A DNA stretch of 64,000 bases from Desulfuromonas sp. CSMB_57 (GCF_020194955.2 NZ_JAFCIY020000038.1:62001-126000); one strand, 5' to 3'. Shown: positions 43,877 through 53,636, counted from the stretch's first letter. Program-made: numbers and translations. Notes: generated by a model from the letters alone, not told the origin.

Positions 43877-45012
43877 AGCGGAAATTTGCGGAACAGATCC
43901 GGGAACGGGATCAGCTGGACGATGCCTTTCTGGTCCGGGATAAAATCACGGCCATGGCCAAAAACGGCAAGCCCTATCTGACCCTCAAACTCATGGACCG
44001 GACCGGAGAGATCGAAGGGCGGGTATGGGACCGGGTCGACGAATTGGGCGGCCGCTTCGAGCGGGACGATTTCATTCGCGTGCAGGGCAAAGCCAGCGTC
44101 TATCTGGGCAAGATGCAGTTGGTGGTGCAGGACCTGGAGCGCCTCGAGGATGCCCAAGTGGACCTGGCCGATTTTCTGCCGGTGGCGGAACGCAGCCGGG
44201 AGATCATGCTGGACGAGGTGCGGCAACTGGTCGCTACCATGACCGATCCACCTTTGCGCGCCCTGATGGAGTCGTTTCTGGGCGACGAAGAGTTTGTCGC
44301 CGGCTATGCCGCGGCCCCGGCGGCCAAGGCCATTCACCACGTCTATCTCGGCGGCCTGCTTGAGCATTCCCTGGCCGTGGCCCGTCTGGCCGACGACATC
44401 TGCCGCCGTTATCCGGGGGTCCATCGCGATCTGCTGCTGACCGGTGCCCTGCTGCACGACATGGGCAAGATCAGCGAACTGTGTTACGAGCGGACCTTCG
44501 GCTATACGGACGCCGGCAAGCTTTTGGGCCATATCGTCATCGGGGTCGAGATGCTGGAACGGCAATTGGCCCGGCTGCCGGAATTCCCGTCGACCCTGGC
44601 TACCCTGTTGAAACATCTGCTGCTGTCCCACCACGGGCAATATGAATTCGGCTCCCCGAAGCGGCCGAAAACCCTGGAGGCGGTGATTCTGAACTACGTC
44701 GACGATCTTGATTCCAAAATCAACGGCGTCCAGACCCACATCAGTCGGGAACCGGACAACACCTCTGCCTGGACCGGTTATCATCGCATCTACGATCGGT
44801 ATTTCTACAAGGAAACGCCGGCCTCGGATAATCCCGCAGGGGTCCCTGAAGAAACGGCGGCGGAATTGGTCTCGGCCAGTGCGGTCATGGCAAGGGAAAC
44901 GGTGGACAAGAAACGCCGGGAACCGGCCGATCGGCGGCGCGGATTCGGCACCTTGGGGGATCAGTTGCGGGACAAGAATCTGGACCTGTTCGGGCGCGAG
45001 GAGGAACGATGA
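43873..45012 (+). CDS. 3'-5' exoribonuclease, YhaM-like (OB fold plus HD domain)
   Basis: Predicted 379 aa. It uses a TTG start at 43873 overlapping the previous TGA, with AGGAG upstream. Residues ~15-100 are an OB-fold nucleic-acid-binding domain (GKPYLTLKLMDRTGEIEGRVW). Residues ~155-320 are an HD phosphohydrolase (HHVYLGGLLEHSLAVARLA, GALLHDMGKISEL). The same arrangement occurs in YhaM-type 3'-5' exonucleases. A charged tail follows. Overlap with the next gene (ATGA) suggests one operon from 42284 to coaBC. Confidence 0.85.
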   Translation: MKRKFAEQIRERDQLDDAFLVRDKITAMAKNGKPYLTLKLMDRTGEIEGRVWDRVDELGGRFERDDFIRVQGKASVYLGKMQLVVQDLERLEDAQVDLADFLPVAERSREIMLDEVRQLVATMTDPPLRALMESFLGDEEFVAGYAAAPAAKAIHHVYLGGLLEHSLAVARLADDICRRYPGVHRDLLLTGALLHDMGKISELCYERTFGYTDAGKLLGHIVIGVEMLERQLARLPEFPSTLATLLKHLLLSHHGQYEFGSPKRPKTLEAVILNYVDDLDSKINGVQTHISREPDNTSAWTGYHRIYDRYFYKETPASDNPAGVPEETAAELVSASAVMARETVDKKRREPADRRRGFGTLGDQLRDKNLDLFGREEER

Positions 45013-45650
45013 GCCAACTGTGGCTGCAAGGCATCATGACGGGGGAGTTGCGGGCCAATTGCTATCTGCTGGCCTGCCGGACCAGCGGCGAGGCGCTGGT
45101 TGTCGACCCCGGCGGCGACGGCCGGCGGATCCTGGCCATGCTGCAGGAAAAGGGGTTTCGCCTCAAGGCCGTGATCAATACCCATGGGCATTTCGACCAT
45201 GTCGGCGGCAACCGCGCCCTGGTCGAGGAGGGTGGCGCGGAACTCTGGATGCACCCCGCCGATCTGCCCCTGCTGCGCGGCGCCGCGGAGCATGCCGCGG
45301 TCTTCGGCTGTGCCCCGATTCCGGCTTCGCCGGAACCGACCCGGCTGCTGGAGGACGGCGAGGTCCTGGAGGTCGGTACCCTGCGTCTGCAGGTCATTCA
45401 CCTGCCGGGGCACTCCCCGGGCAGCGTTTGCCTGCTGCTCGATGGGCGGCTGTTCTCCGGCGATGTGCTGTTCGCCGGCTCCATCGGCCGAACCGATCTG
45501 CCCGGCGGCGACCAGTATGCCCTCATGTGCGGCTTGCGGGATCGGTTGCTGGTCCTGCCGGACGCCATCGAGGTCTATCCCGGCCACGGTCCCCAAACCA
45601 CCATCGGCGAGGAGCGGCGCAGCAATCCCTTTTTGCGGCACCTGCTCTGA
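45009..45650 (+). CDS. Metallo-beta-lactamase fold hydrolase (glyoxalase II-like)
   Basis: Predicted 213 aa. The metal motif INTHGHFDHVGGN (HxHxDH), the later His in HLPGHSPGSVC, Asp in FSGDVLFAGSIGRTD and His in VYPGHGPQT are all present, as in small glyoxalase-II-like thioesterases. The substrate cannot be told. It is coupled to the YhaM-like gene by ATGA and lies 10 bp before coaBC. Confidence 0.9.
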   Translation: MSQLWLQGIMTGELRANCYLLACRTSGEALVVDPGGDGRRILAMLQEKGFRLKAVINTHGHFDHVGGNRALVEEGGAELWMHPADLPLLRGAAEHAAVFGCAPIPASPEPTRLLEDGEVLEVGTLRLQVIHLPGHSPGSVCLLLDGRLFSGDVLFAGSIGRTDLPGGDQYALMCGLRDRLLVLPDAIEVYPGHGPQTTIGEERRSNPFLRHLL

Positions 45651-45660
45651 GGAGGACGGC

Positions 45661-46890
45661 ATGCTGACAGGCAGACGGATCGTACTCGGCGTGACCGGCG
45701 GCATTGCCGCCTACCGGGCGGCGGAACTGGTGCGATGGTACGTCAAGGCCGGCGCCGAGGTGCAGGTGGTGATGACGGATGCCGCCCGCCAGTTCGTCAC
45801 GCCCCTGACCTTTCAGACCCTGTCCGGCAACCCGGTCCACTATGAGCTGTTCAACCTGATCCAGGAACGGGATATCGGTCATATCGCCCTGGCGGACCGG
45901 GCGGAACTGCTGGTGGTGGCCCCGGCCACCGCCAACCTGGTGGGCAAGGTTGCCGGCGGGCTGGCCGATGATCTGCTGACCACGACCATCCTGGCCACCC
46001 GGGCGCCGGTGCTGCTGGCACCGGCCATGAACAGCAACATGTGGGCCAATCCCCTCTATCAGCAAAACCAGGCCCGGCTGGCCGCCGCCGGGTTCCATTT
46101 TGTCGATCCCGTGGTCGGATTGCTGGCCTGCGGTTGGGAAGGGCAGGGCAAGATGGCCGAGCCGGCGACCATCTTCGAGGAAAGCGTTCGCCTGCTCAGC
46201 CCCCAGGATCTGGCCGGTGAAACCCTGCTGATAACCGCCGGGCCGACCCGCGAAGAGCTGGATCCGGTGCGCTTTCTCAGTAATTATTCGTCCGGCAAGA
46301 TGGGCTACGCCATCGCCCGCGCGGCCCGGCGGCGGGGCGCCCGGGTGCTGCTGGTGTCCGGTCCGACGGCCCTCGAGCCGCCTGCGGGGGTGGAATACTG
46401 TGGGGTGACCAGCGCCGAGCAGATGCGGCAGGCGGTTCTGGAACGCCTCGCCGAGAGCAGCGTGATTGTCAAAGCGGCGGCGGTGGCGGATTACCGCCCG
46501 GCGAGCCGCGCCGGGCAGAAAATAAAAAAGGGGGTCGGTTCCCGGACGACCCTGGAGCTGGAACAGACTCCCGACATCCTGGCGGAATTGGGGGGCAAGA
46601 AGGCGCAGCGACTGCTGGTGGGCTTTGCCGCCGAAACGGAGCAGGTGTTGGAGCATGCCCGGCGCAAGCTGGAGGCCAAGAACCTCGATTTGATCGTCGC
46701 CAACGATGTGTCCGCCGCCGATGCCGGCTTCGAGGTCGACACCAACCGGGTGACCCTGCTGTATCGCGGTGGCCGGGTAGAGGAGTGGTTGCTGCTGGAC
46801 AAGCTGGCGGTGGCCCATCGCCTGCTGGATCGGATTCGTGCCCTGCGCCGGGGTGAGCCGCTGCCGGAACCGGGTTGCGCCGGTCAATAA
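45661..46890 (+). CDS. coaBC: Bifunctional phosphopantothenoylcysteine decarboxylase/synthetase
   Basis: Predicted 409 aa enzyme for two steps of coenzyme A synthesis. The N-terminal CoaC flavoprotein half has VLGVTGGIAAYRAAEL, VAPATANLVGKVAGGLADDLL and APAMNSNMW. The C-terminal CoaB half has TAGPTREELDPVRFLSNYSSGKMG, KAAAVADYRP and the KxKK-type segment QKIKKG. GGAGGACGGC precedes the ATG. Its end overlaps by 7 bp the convergent gene. Confidence 0.95.
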   Translation: MLTGRRIVLGVTGGIAAYRAAELVRWYVKAGAEVQVVMTDAARQFVTPLTFQTLSGNPVHYELFNLIQERDIGHIALADRAELLVVAPATANLVGKVAGGLADDLLTTTILATRAPVLLAPAMNSNMWANPLYQQNQARLAAAGFHFVDPVVGLLACGWEGQGKMAEPATIFEESVRLLSPQDLAGETLLITAGPTREELDPVRFLSNYSSGKMGYAIARAARRRGARVLLVSGPTALEPPAGVEYCGVTSAEQMRQAVLERLAESSVIVKAAAVADYRPASRAGQKIKKGVGSRTTLELEQTPDILAELGGKKAQRLLVGFAAETEQVLEHARRKLEAKNLDLIVANDVSAADAGFEVDTNRVTLLYRGGRVEEWLLLDKLAVAHRLLDRIRALRRGEPLPEPGCAGQ

Positions 46891-47807
46891 CCTGAGAGCA
46901 GTTCCAGCAGGTGTTCCGGAGCGGTGATGCTCTGCCGAAAACGGTCTTTGACTTCCTGCAGGAGGCGTTCCGCCTCGTCCGCGGGCAGTTTGCCGTCCAG
47001 CCAAAGCAGGTTCAGGTTGTTGCGGATGGCCCGTGCCGCGAGCAGGGCCCGTTCTCCGGCCGGATCGGCGCGGCGGAAGGGGCTGGCCTCGCCCTGGCTC
47101 AGGACACTGCCGACGGCCTGGGCGGCCAACTCCAGGTATTCATCCTGATCGGTTTCGTCCATGGCCCACCGGGAATGAACCCCCAGGGAGCGCAGCATCT
47201 TCTGCCACTGTTCCAGGCGGCTGAGCAGCAACAGGCTGTTGAAGACGCGCTTGTTGGTGCGGAAGGAAAACAGGGTCCGCGCCAGGGTGCTTTGCAGCAG
47301 TTGGTCGTGCTGGCGGAAGTCCTTGCGGCACAGGATCCGAATCAAGTCCCAGGATTCGGCCTTGACCCGTGCTTCAAAACGCATTTCCCAGTAGGCATGG
47401 CCGTGGATGACGGTATTGAAGGTCCGCACCAGCTTGAAGGGAATCAGATAGGAGTGGGCGATGGTATCCGCCGCCAGATGGGCCAGATAGCCCGTGGCGC
47501 AGGCGCGTTGGGCATCGTTGCCGGCCGCCGCCAGCACCTGCTCGCCCACCTGCCAGGAGTGGCAGTGCTTGAGGTAGTGGGTAAAACGTTTACCGACGAT
47601 GATGTCGGCGCTGATGCAGCCATACAGAAAATCGAAGGGGTAGGCACCCAGCAGGAGCCGCGTGGCCTCGGGCAGCTGATCCAGGTTGGCCAGCACTTGG
47701 GAACCCAGTTGGACGTGAACGCCCATGCCCCAGGCCCAGGCCTCGCCAGGTATCAGCAGCAGGGAGCAAAAGGTCAGGATGGCTAGGATGACAGGCATGG
47801 GCTCCAT
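46884..47807 (-). CDS. Zinc-dependent phospholipase C family protein, exported
   Basis: Predicted 307 aa. The signal peptide ends near GEAWAWG, and a Trp close to the mature N-terminus followed by histidines (WGMGVHVQLGSQVL) resembles the zinc site of the phospholipase C/S1-P1 nuclease fold. Further His/Asp motifs are GYLAHLAADTIAHSYLIP and VIHGHAYWEMRFEA. The activity is not proven, and many members of this family in deltaproteobacteria are uncharacterised. It converges on coaBC and diverges from the glycosylase gene. Confidence 0.75.
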   Translation of the reverse strand: MEPMPVILAILTFCSLLLIPGEAWAWGMGVHVQLGSQVLANLDQLPEATRLLLGAYPFDFLYGCISADIIVGKRFTHYLKHCHSWQVGEQVLAAAGNDAQRACATGYLAHLAADTIAHSYLIPFKLVRTFNTVIHGHAYWEMRFEARVKAESWDLIRILCRKDFRQHDQLLQSTLARTLFSFRTNKRVFNSLLLLSRLEQWQKMLRSLGVHSRWAMDETDQDEYLELAAQAVGSVLSQGEASPFRRADPAGERALLAARAIRNNLNLLWLDGKLPADEAERLLQEVKDRFRQSITAPEHLLELLSGY

Positions 47808-47857
47808 GAAAAATTGTTTTTGCTACAATAATGCCGTCCAGGGGTGAAAGTAAAGAC

Positions 47858-48577
47858 ATGCCGCAGAAATTATATCGCGAATGGCGGGAAGCTGCAGGCC
47901 AGATGCGCAGTCTGCTGCAGGAACTCCAGGATCTCGGGGTGGATGAACTGGGCCGGGTGCCTCGGCCCGAGGAGTTGCCCCTGTGCCCGGTGGACGGATC
48001 AGGCGGGGACCTGTGCCGTCCGGAAACCCTGGAGGAGATTCGCACCGATCTCGGGGAATGCCAACGCTGCCCCCTGGCCCGGGGTCGTACCCGGCTGGTG
48101 TTTGGCTGCGGCTCCGCCACCGCGCGACTGGTCCTGGTCGGGGAGGGTCCCGGTCGGGAAGAGGACCTGCAGGGGATACCTTTTGTCGGCGAGGCCGGCC
48201 GGCTTCTGGATCGCATGCTGTTTGCCATGGGGCTGTCGCGGGACGAGGTCTACATCTGCAATGTCGTCAAGTGCCGGCCGCCGGGCAACCGCGATCCCGC
48301 ACCCCCGGAAATCGCCGCCTGTGAACCGTTCCTGGCGCGGCAATTGGCGGCCATCCGGCCCCGGGTGATCCTGGCCCTGGGGCGCTTCGCCGCCCAGACC
48401 CTGCTGCAGGACGATGCCCCCGTCAGCCGTCTTCGGGGCCACTGGCGCAGTTACCAGGGGCTGCCCCTGATGCCGACCTATCATCCCGCGTTTTTGTTGC
48501 GCAACCCGGCTGCCAAGCGGGAAGCTTGGGAGGATCTCAAGCAGGTCATGCTGCGCCTGCGCCAGAGTGATGGCTGA
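47858..48577 (+). CDS. Uracil-DNA glycosylase, family 4 (iron-sulfur type)
   Basis: Predicted 239 aa repair enzyme that removes uracil from DNA. Motif GEGPGREEDLQGIPFVGEAG and HPAFLLRNP are the family-4 catalytic segments. Cluster cysteines are CQRC near the start and CNVVKC plus a later Cys in IAACEPF. A ~65-residue N-terminal extension with many charged residues precedes the core. The start at 47858 has AGGGGTGAAAG upstream; ATG 47831 has none. Confidence 0.92.
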   Translation: MPQKLYREWREAAGQMRSLLQELQDLGVDELGRVPRPEELPLCPVDGSGGDLCRPETLEEIRTDLGECQRCPLARGRTRLVFGCGSATARLVLVGEGPGREEDLQGIPFVGEAGRLLDRMLFAMGLSRDEVYICNVVKCRPPGNRDPAPPEIAACEPFLARQLAAIRPRVILALGRFAAQTLLQDDAPVSRLRGHWRSYQGLPLMPTYHPAFLLRNPAAKREAWEDLKQVMLRLRQSDG

Positions 48578-48776
48578 CGCAACGACGCAGTGCGATCCGG
48601 ATTGGCCCGCCGGCGCTGCCATGCCCATGAGCAGGCCGGCCCGGCCCGAGATTTATTTTCGGAAAGGCTGGCCGAAGGAGAAATTTGCCGTAAAATGTCA
48701 CTGAAGCCCACCACTTCTATTTTGGGGGAGTTCGCGGACCGAACTTGGTATGGATTGCGCGGGGAGGTGACATAGA

Positions 48777-50183
48777 ATGAAAAAACCGTTGGGAGAGCGC
48801 TTGGTCGATGAAGGTCTGATTTCGCCGCAGCAACTGGACATGGCGTTGCAGCGCCAACGCCTGCGGGGCGGCCGTCTGGGCCAGAATCTCTGTGCTCTGG
48901 GTTACCTGGATGAGAAAAAACTGCAATCGTCCTTTAGCAAAGCTCCGGAACCGCCCCAGACCGTGGAGGACACGGGACTGGACCTGAACTTCATCGCCGA
49001 TCTGATTCTCAAGCATATCCTGTTTCTGGGCGATTTCACCCTGGCCGAACTGGTCGGCCGGGTCCGCTTGCCGGCACCCATCCTCGACCTGGCGGTGGAA
49101 GAATTGCGCCGGGACCATTTCGTCAAGGTCAAGGGCGCGGCCCTCTACGCCAAGAGCAGCTACCAGTTTTCCATTACCGAACCTGGCATCCGCCGCGCCA
49201 ATGCTTTGCTGGATGTCTCGCGCTACGTCGGACCGGCACCGGTCGTCCTGGAGGACTACCGGGAAGTCATCGATATGCAGACGGTGCGCAGCGTGCTGGT
49301 CGGCGAAGAGCAGGTGCAGAAGGTGTTCTCCCATTTGGTGGTCAGCCAGCGCTTGTTACGGCGCCTCGGACCGGCCCTGAGCAGCGGCAAGGAGATATTC
49401 CTCTACGGGCCGCCGGGCAACGGCAAGACCTCCATCGCCGAGACCATCGCCGATTTGCTGCCCGGGGCGGTCTACATGCCCTATGCCCTGCTGGTCAGGG
49501 GGGAAATCATCAACGTCTATGATCCGGTCAGCCATCGAGCGCTGCCGCCGGAGCACAGCGGTGATGATTTTGACCAACGCTGGCTGCTGGTGCGGCGGCC
49601 GGTGGTCATCGCCGGCGGCGAACTGACCCTGAGGACCCTGGACCTCGACTTCAATCCCATCACCAAATATTACGAAGCTCCACTGCAGGTGAAAGCCAAT
49701 AACGGCGTGTTCATCATCGACGATTTCGGACGTCAGCATGTCGATCCGCAACAACTCCTGAATCGTTGGATGGTGCCCCTGGATCGGCGCATTGATTTCC
49801 TGACCCTGCACACCGGGATGAAGTTCGAGATCCCCTTTGACACCCTGGTGATCTTTTCCACCAACATCGAGCCGCGGGATTTGGTGGATGAAGCCTTCCT
49901 GCGACGCATCCACTACAAATTCAAGGTGGACTATCCAAGCGACGAGGAGTACGAAAAGATTTTCCGCCAGGTCTGTCATTTGAACGGCATCGTGTTCGAC
50001 AAACAGGTTTTCGATTATCTGGTGGAAAATTTCTACGAGCGGCTGCAAATTCGCTTCAGCGCCTGCCATCCTCAGGATCTGGTGGACCATATTCTCCAGG
50101 ATGCCTCCTACCATGGCTCGCCGCCGGTCATGGATCGCGAGCATATTACTGCCGCCTGGGAGGATTATTTCGTCTGCCGGTGA
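48777..50183 (+). CDS. AAA-type ATPase with GspE-N (MshEN)-like N-terminus
   Basis: Predicted 468 aa. Residues ~1-50 (LGERLVDEGLISPQQLDMAL, RGGRLGQNLCALGYLDEKKL) resemble the MshEN/GspE-N domain that binds c-di-GMP or partner proteins in type IV pilus and secretion ATPases. From ~190 a AAA core follows: Walker A YGPPGNGKTSIAE, Walker B NGVFIIDDFGRQ, sensor VIFSTNIEP and arginine finger region FLRRIHYKF. Function unknown. Excellent RBS GGGGAGGTGA. It stands alone between the glycosylase and ispE, with ~200 bp of featureless sequence upstream. Confidence 0.75.
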   Translation: MKKPLGERLVDEGLISPQQLDMALQRQRLRGGRLGQNLCALGYLDEKKLQSSFSKAPEPPQTVEDTGLDLNFIADLILKHILFLGDFTLAELVGRVRLPAPILDLAVEELRRDHFVKVKGAALYAKSSYQFSITEPGIRRANALLDVSRYVGPAPVVLEDYREVIDMQTVRSVLVGEEQVQKVFSHLVVSQRLLRRLGPALSSGKEIFLYGPPGNGKTSIAETIADLLPGAVYMPYALLVRGEIINVYDPVSHRALPPEHSGDDFDQRWLLVRRPVVIAGGELTLRTLDLDFNPITKYYEAPLQVKANNGVFIIDDFGRQHVDPQQLLNRWMVPLDRRIDFLTLHTGMKFEIPFDTLVIFSTNIEPRDLVDEAFLRRIHYKFKVDYPSDEEYEKIFRQVCHLNGIVFDKQVFDYLVENFYERLQIRFSACHPQDLVDHILQDASYHGSPPVMDREHITAAWEDYFVCR

Positions 50184-50226
50184 GTCCGGCGGGGTCGCCG
50201 CCTGCCGGCGGCCGGTCCGATAGGAC

Positions 50227-50255
50227 TTGACATTCCCGGAGCGATTTATTAATAG
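50227..50255 (+). promoter_or_regulatory. Candidate promoter of ispE
   Basis: Perfect TTGACA (50227-50232) with TAATAG (50250-50255) at 17 bp. It would give a ~65 nt leader before ispE. Confidence 0.5.
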
Positions 50256-50325
50256 ATAGGCGCCCTGCCGTTTTTTCGGTTCCTGACTATGCCGGAACCA
50301 TGGCGGCCAACCGAGGATGGCGCCT

Positions 50326-51186
50326 GTGACGACGAAAACTTTTCTGGCTCCGGCCAAAATCAATCTGTGTCTGCATGTATTGGGTCGGCGAGCCAACGGT
50401 TACCATGACCTGGCCATGCTCATGCAACGGGTAAGCCTCTACGACCGCATCACCATGACCCTGCGTGATCAGGACGGTCTGCGGGTTTCCTGTGCCGGGG
50501 TCGAACTGCCGCCGGGACAGGAAAACATTGCCGCCCGTGCGGTTCGTGCCCTGCTGGAACTGACGGAACGCCGGCAGGGTCTGGAAATCGACATCGACAA
50601 GCAAATCCCGGTGGCGGCCGGCCTCGGCGGCGGTTCCTCCGATGCCGCGACGGTGCTCATGGGGCTCAACGAAATGCTCGATTTGGGCTTGACGCCGCGT
50701 CAATTGATGGATGTGGGGGTGAAGTTGGGGGCGGACGTGCCCTTTTTCATCTTCCGGACCACGGCCTGGGCGACGGGCATCGGTGAAGAACTTGCGGCGG
50801 TCCCCGCTGTGCCGCAGGCCTGGTACGTTCTGGTCAATCCCGGTCTGCAGGTTTCGACGGCCTGGGTTTATCAAAATTTACGGTTGACAAGCCCGCGCAG
50901 CGATCTTAAAATACCGCGGTTTTCCGGGGAGCTCGGAGAGTTGTTGGAGTTGCTGCATAACGACCTGGAGCAGGTCACGATGGCGCACTTTCCCTTGATC
51001 GGCGACATCAAGCAGCGGTTGCGGAACTTGGGTGCCGAAGGCGCCCTGATGAGCGGCAGCGGGCCGACGGTTTTTGGGGTGTTTCGTGAGGAGCGGACGG
51101 CCAGGGCGGCCGCCGAGGCGCTGGCGGCCGAACCGGGCTGGCGGGCCTTCGCGGTGGCTGCCGTCGACGACGAATGCACCCTGTGA
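50326..51186 (+). CDS. ispE: 4-(cytidine 5'-diphospho)-2-C-methyl-D-erythritol kinase
   Basis: Predicted 286 aa GHMP kinase of the non-mevalonate isoprenoid pathway. FLAPAKINLCLHVLGRRANGYHDL at the start, ATP loop PVAAGLGGGSSDAATVL, and MSGSGPTVFGVF near the end are diagnostic. The GTG at 50326 is chosen because GAGG lies 9 bases upstream; ATG 50317 directly abuts that GAGG and so lacks a usable RBS. The order ispE-tRNA-prs-rplY-pth is a familiar conserved cluster. Confidence 0.94.
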   Translation: MTTKTFLAPAKINLCLHVLGRRANGYHDLAMLMQRVSLYDRITMTLRDQDGLRVSCAGVELPPGQENIAARAVRALLELTERRQGLEIDIDKQIPVAAGLGGGSSDAATVLMGLNEMLDLGLTPRQLMDVGVKLGADVPFFIFRTTAWATGIGEELAAVPAVPQAWYVLVNPGLQVSTAWVYQNLRLTSPRSDLKIPRFSGELGELLELLHNDLEQVTMAHFPLIGDIKQRLRNLGAEGALMSGSGPTVFGVFREERTARAAAEALAAEPGWRAFAVAAVDDECTL

Positions 51187-51224
51187 TGGCAGGCATTCGT
51201 TGAGTTTCTCTTGTGTTTTTCTGA

Positions 51225-51299
51225 TGGGGCGTCGCCAAGCGGTAAGGCACCGGATTTTGATTCCGGCATTCCCAGGTTCGAATCCTGGCGCCCCAGCCA
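51225..51299 (+). tRNA. tRNA-Gln (anticodon TTG)
   Basis: A 75-nt cloverleaf. Acceptor TGGGGCG pairs with CGCCCCA; the anticodon arm is CCGGA-TTTTGAT-TCCGG with TTG at the centre; the T arm has GGTTCGAATCC; CCA is encoded at 51297-51299. It lies between ispE and prs. Confidence 0.97.
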
Positions 51300-51441
51300 C
51301 TCTCTACGCCAGACCCGCTCAGGTATCGCCGGTGACTTTCCGGTCTGCCTCCTGGAGCATCGTGGTGGGTCGCAAGGCATCATTTCGGGTCATGGTTTCC
51401 ATGGCCTGCCGTTTTTTTAATCAAAGAACAGGGGTACCGTT

Positions 51442-52380
51442 GTGAACAACCTGAAGATTTTCTGCGGCAATTCCAATATGCCGCTGGCCCGCGAAATCTG
51501 CGGGCATCTCGCCGTGCCCCTCGGTTCGGCCCGGGTCAAGCCCTTCTCCGACGGCGAGTTGATGGTGGAGATCGGTGAAAATGTTCGCGGCCGGGATGTC
51601 TATATCATCCAGTCGACCTGTGCTCCGGCCAATGACAACCTGATGGAGCTGCTCATTATGGCGGATGCTCTGAAGCGCGCCTCCGCCGCCCGCATCACCG
51701 CCGTCATTCCCTACTTCGGCTATGCCCGCCAGGATCGCAAGGTTGCCCCCCGGACCCCCATTACCAGCAAGCTGGTGGCCGATCTGATCTCCACCGCCGG
51801 GGTCGGCAGGGTGTTGACCATGGACCTGCATGCCGGGCAGATTCAGGGCTTTTTCAACATTCCCGTGGATCATCTCTACGCCGCGCCGGTTATCCTGCAG
51901 GATATCAAGCGCCGCTTCACCGAGCCGTTGGTCATCGTCTCGCCGGATGCCGGCGGCACCGAGCGCGCCCGGGCCTATGCCAAGCATCTCGATGCCAGCC
52001 TGGCCATCATCGATAAACGTCGCAGCGGCCCCAACGTCTCCCAGGTGATGAACATCATCGGTGACGTCGCAGGCAAAACCTGCATGATCGTGGACGACAT
52101 GATCGATACGGCCGGGACCCTCTGCCAGGCCGCCCAGGCCGTCAAGGACCATGGGGCCACGGCGGTTTATGCCTTCGCGACCCATGCCGTGCTTTCCGGG
52201 CCGGCGCTGGAACGCATCAATGACAGCTGTCTGCAGGAGGTGGTGGTGACCAACACCATTCCGGCGCAGGAAAAGGTGTCGGCCTGCCCGCGCCTGCGGC
52301 AGCTCTCCGTGGCCGAATTGCTGGCGGAAGCCATCCGTCGCATCAACGGCGGCGAATCGGTCAGCTCCCTTTTTGTCTGA
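51442..52380 (+). CDS. prs: Ribose-phosphate pyrophosphokinase
   Basis: Predicted 312 aa enzyme making PRPP from ribose-5-phosphate and [28 protein letters not shown], the flexible loop [17 protein letters not shown], and the PRPP site [17 protein letters not shown] are fully conserved. It starts with GTG at 51442 behind AGGGG. PRPP feeds hisG, which lies elsewhere in this window. Confidence 0.97.
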   Translation: MNNLKIFCGNSNMPLAREICGHLAVPLGSARVKPFSDGELMVEIGENVRGRDVYIIQSTCAPANDNLMELLIMADALKRASAARITAVIPYFGYARQDRKVAPRTPITSKLVADLISTAGVGRVLTMDLHAGQIQGFFNIPVDHLYAAPVILQDIKRRFTEPLVIVSPDAGGTERARAYAKHLDASLAIIDKRRSGPNVSQVMNIIGDVAGKTCMIVDDMIDTAGTLCQAAQAVKDHGATAVYAFATHAVLSGPALERINDSCLQEVVVTNTIPAQEKVSACPRLRQLSVAELLAEAIRRINGGESVSSLFV

Positions 52381-52433
52381 AAATCGCGTTTTTGGCAGGA
52401 CAACACCCATTTCAGTTTTGGAGGATTGGATAA

Positions 52434-53030
52434 ATGGCACCCATGGATTTCAACGTCAGTTCGCGTCAGTCGTCGGGTAAGGGGATTTCTCGCAGTCTGC
52501 GTCGTCAGGGTCTGATTCCCGCCGTCATGTACGGTCGGGGCACGGAACCCTGCGCCTTGGCCGTGGATCCCAAGGCCCTCAAGCAGGCCATCAGCGGCGA
52601 GGCCGGCTGGAACACCCTGCTGGCCCTCAAGGGTGACGGCGCTTTCGATGGCAAAGTCGTCATTCTCAAGGAGCTGCAGACCGATCCGGTGAAGATGGTT
52701 CCGATTCATGCCGATTTTCAGGCCATCGACCTGACCAGCAAGGTTCATGTCATGGTTCCGGTCCACGCCGTCGGCAAAGCCGCCGGTGTCAAGGAGGGCG
52801 GGGTGCTGCAGGTCATCCGGCACGAGCTGGAAGTCGTCTGTCTGCCGCACCAGATTCCCAGCGCCATCGAAATCGACGTGACCGCCCTGGCCATTGGCGA
52901 TGCCCTGCACGTCAAGAACGTGGTGTTGCCGGTCGGCGTGGAACTGCCCCCGGACGTCAACTTCACGGTGATCACCGTTACCGGCCGCGGCGGTGCGGAT
53001 GAGACGGCCGCTGAAGGCGAGGCCGAATAA
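52434..53030 (+). CDS. rplY: 50S ribosomal protein L25/CTC
   Basis: Predicted 198 aa, the long CTC form. The N-terminal L25 domain binds 5S rRNA (SSGKGISRSLRRQGLIPAVMYGRG), and the C-terminal TL5 domain (VPVHAVGKAAGVKEGGVLQV) follows. The last residues are acidic. TTGGAGGATTGG precedes the ATG. It lies between prs and pth as expected. Confidence 0.95.
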   Translation: MAPMDFNVSSRQSSGKGISRSLRRQGLIPAVMYGRGTEPCALAVDPKALKQAISGEAGWNTLLALKGDGAFDGKVVILKELQTDPVKMVPIHADFQAIDLTSKVHVMVPVHAVGKAAGVKEGGVLQVIRHELEVVCLPHQIPSAIEIDVTALAIGDALHVKNVVLPVGVELPPDVNFTVITVTGRGGADETAAEGEAE

Positions 53031-53044
53031 GGGCCGAGGTCGCC

Positions 53045-53620
53045 TTGAAATTGCTGGTTGGCCTGGGGAATCCGGGTACGCAATACCGTGACACCCGTCA
53101 CAACATCGGTTTCATGGTGGTGGCGCGGTTTGCCGACCGGGTAGGCATCGCACTCAAGAAAAAGGGACACCAGGGCCTCTATGGTGTCGGTCGGTTTGCC
53201 GGGCAGGAGATCATGCTTCTTCTGCCCCAAACCTATATGAATCGCAGCGGTATCAGTATCCAGTCGGCCTGCCAGGCAACCGGAACCGCCGCCGGGGATC
53301 TGATCGTGGTGCACGATGAGATCGATTTGCCCTACGGCGCATTGCGCGTCAAGGTCGGTGGCGGGCATGGCGGACACAACGGGTTGCGCAGCATCGTCGG
53401 CCTGTTGGGGACCGGCGAGTTCGCTCGGGTCCGCATCGGAGTTGGTCGGCCGGTCGGCGCGGGCGATGTTGCCGACCATGTTTTGAGCCCTTTTTCCGGG
53501 AGTGAAAGACGAGAGCTGGAGAATGTGCTGGCAAACTCGGTTGCGGCCGTGGAGATGCTGTTGCAGGGAGGCGCACAGCAGGCCATGAACGAGTTTAACA
53601 ACCGGGACTTATTCAATTAA
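53045..53620 (+). CDS. pth: Peptidyl-tRNA hydrolase
   Basis: Predicted 191 aa enzyme releasing peptides from prematurely dissociated peptidyl-tRNA. LLVGLGNPGTQYRDTRHNIGFMV contains the catalytic His, and VVHDEIDLPYGALRVKVGGGHGGHNGLRSI the Asp and tRNA-binding segment. It uses a TTG start at 53045 with GAGGT upstream. It lies 14 bp after rplY. Confidence 0.96.
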   Translation: MKLLVGLGNPGTQYRDTRHNIGFMVVARFADRVGIALKKKGHQGLYGVGRFAGQEIMLLLPQTYMNRSGISIQSACQATGTAAGDLIVVHDEIDLPYGALRVKVGGGHGGHNGLRSIVGLLGTGEFARVRIGVGRPVGAGDVADHVLSPFSGSERRELENVLANSVAAVEMLLQGGAQQAMNEFNNRDLFN

Positions 53621-53636
53621 CAGAGAGGGATGATTC

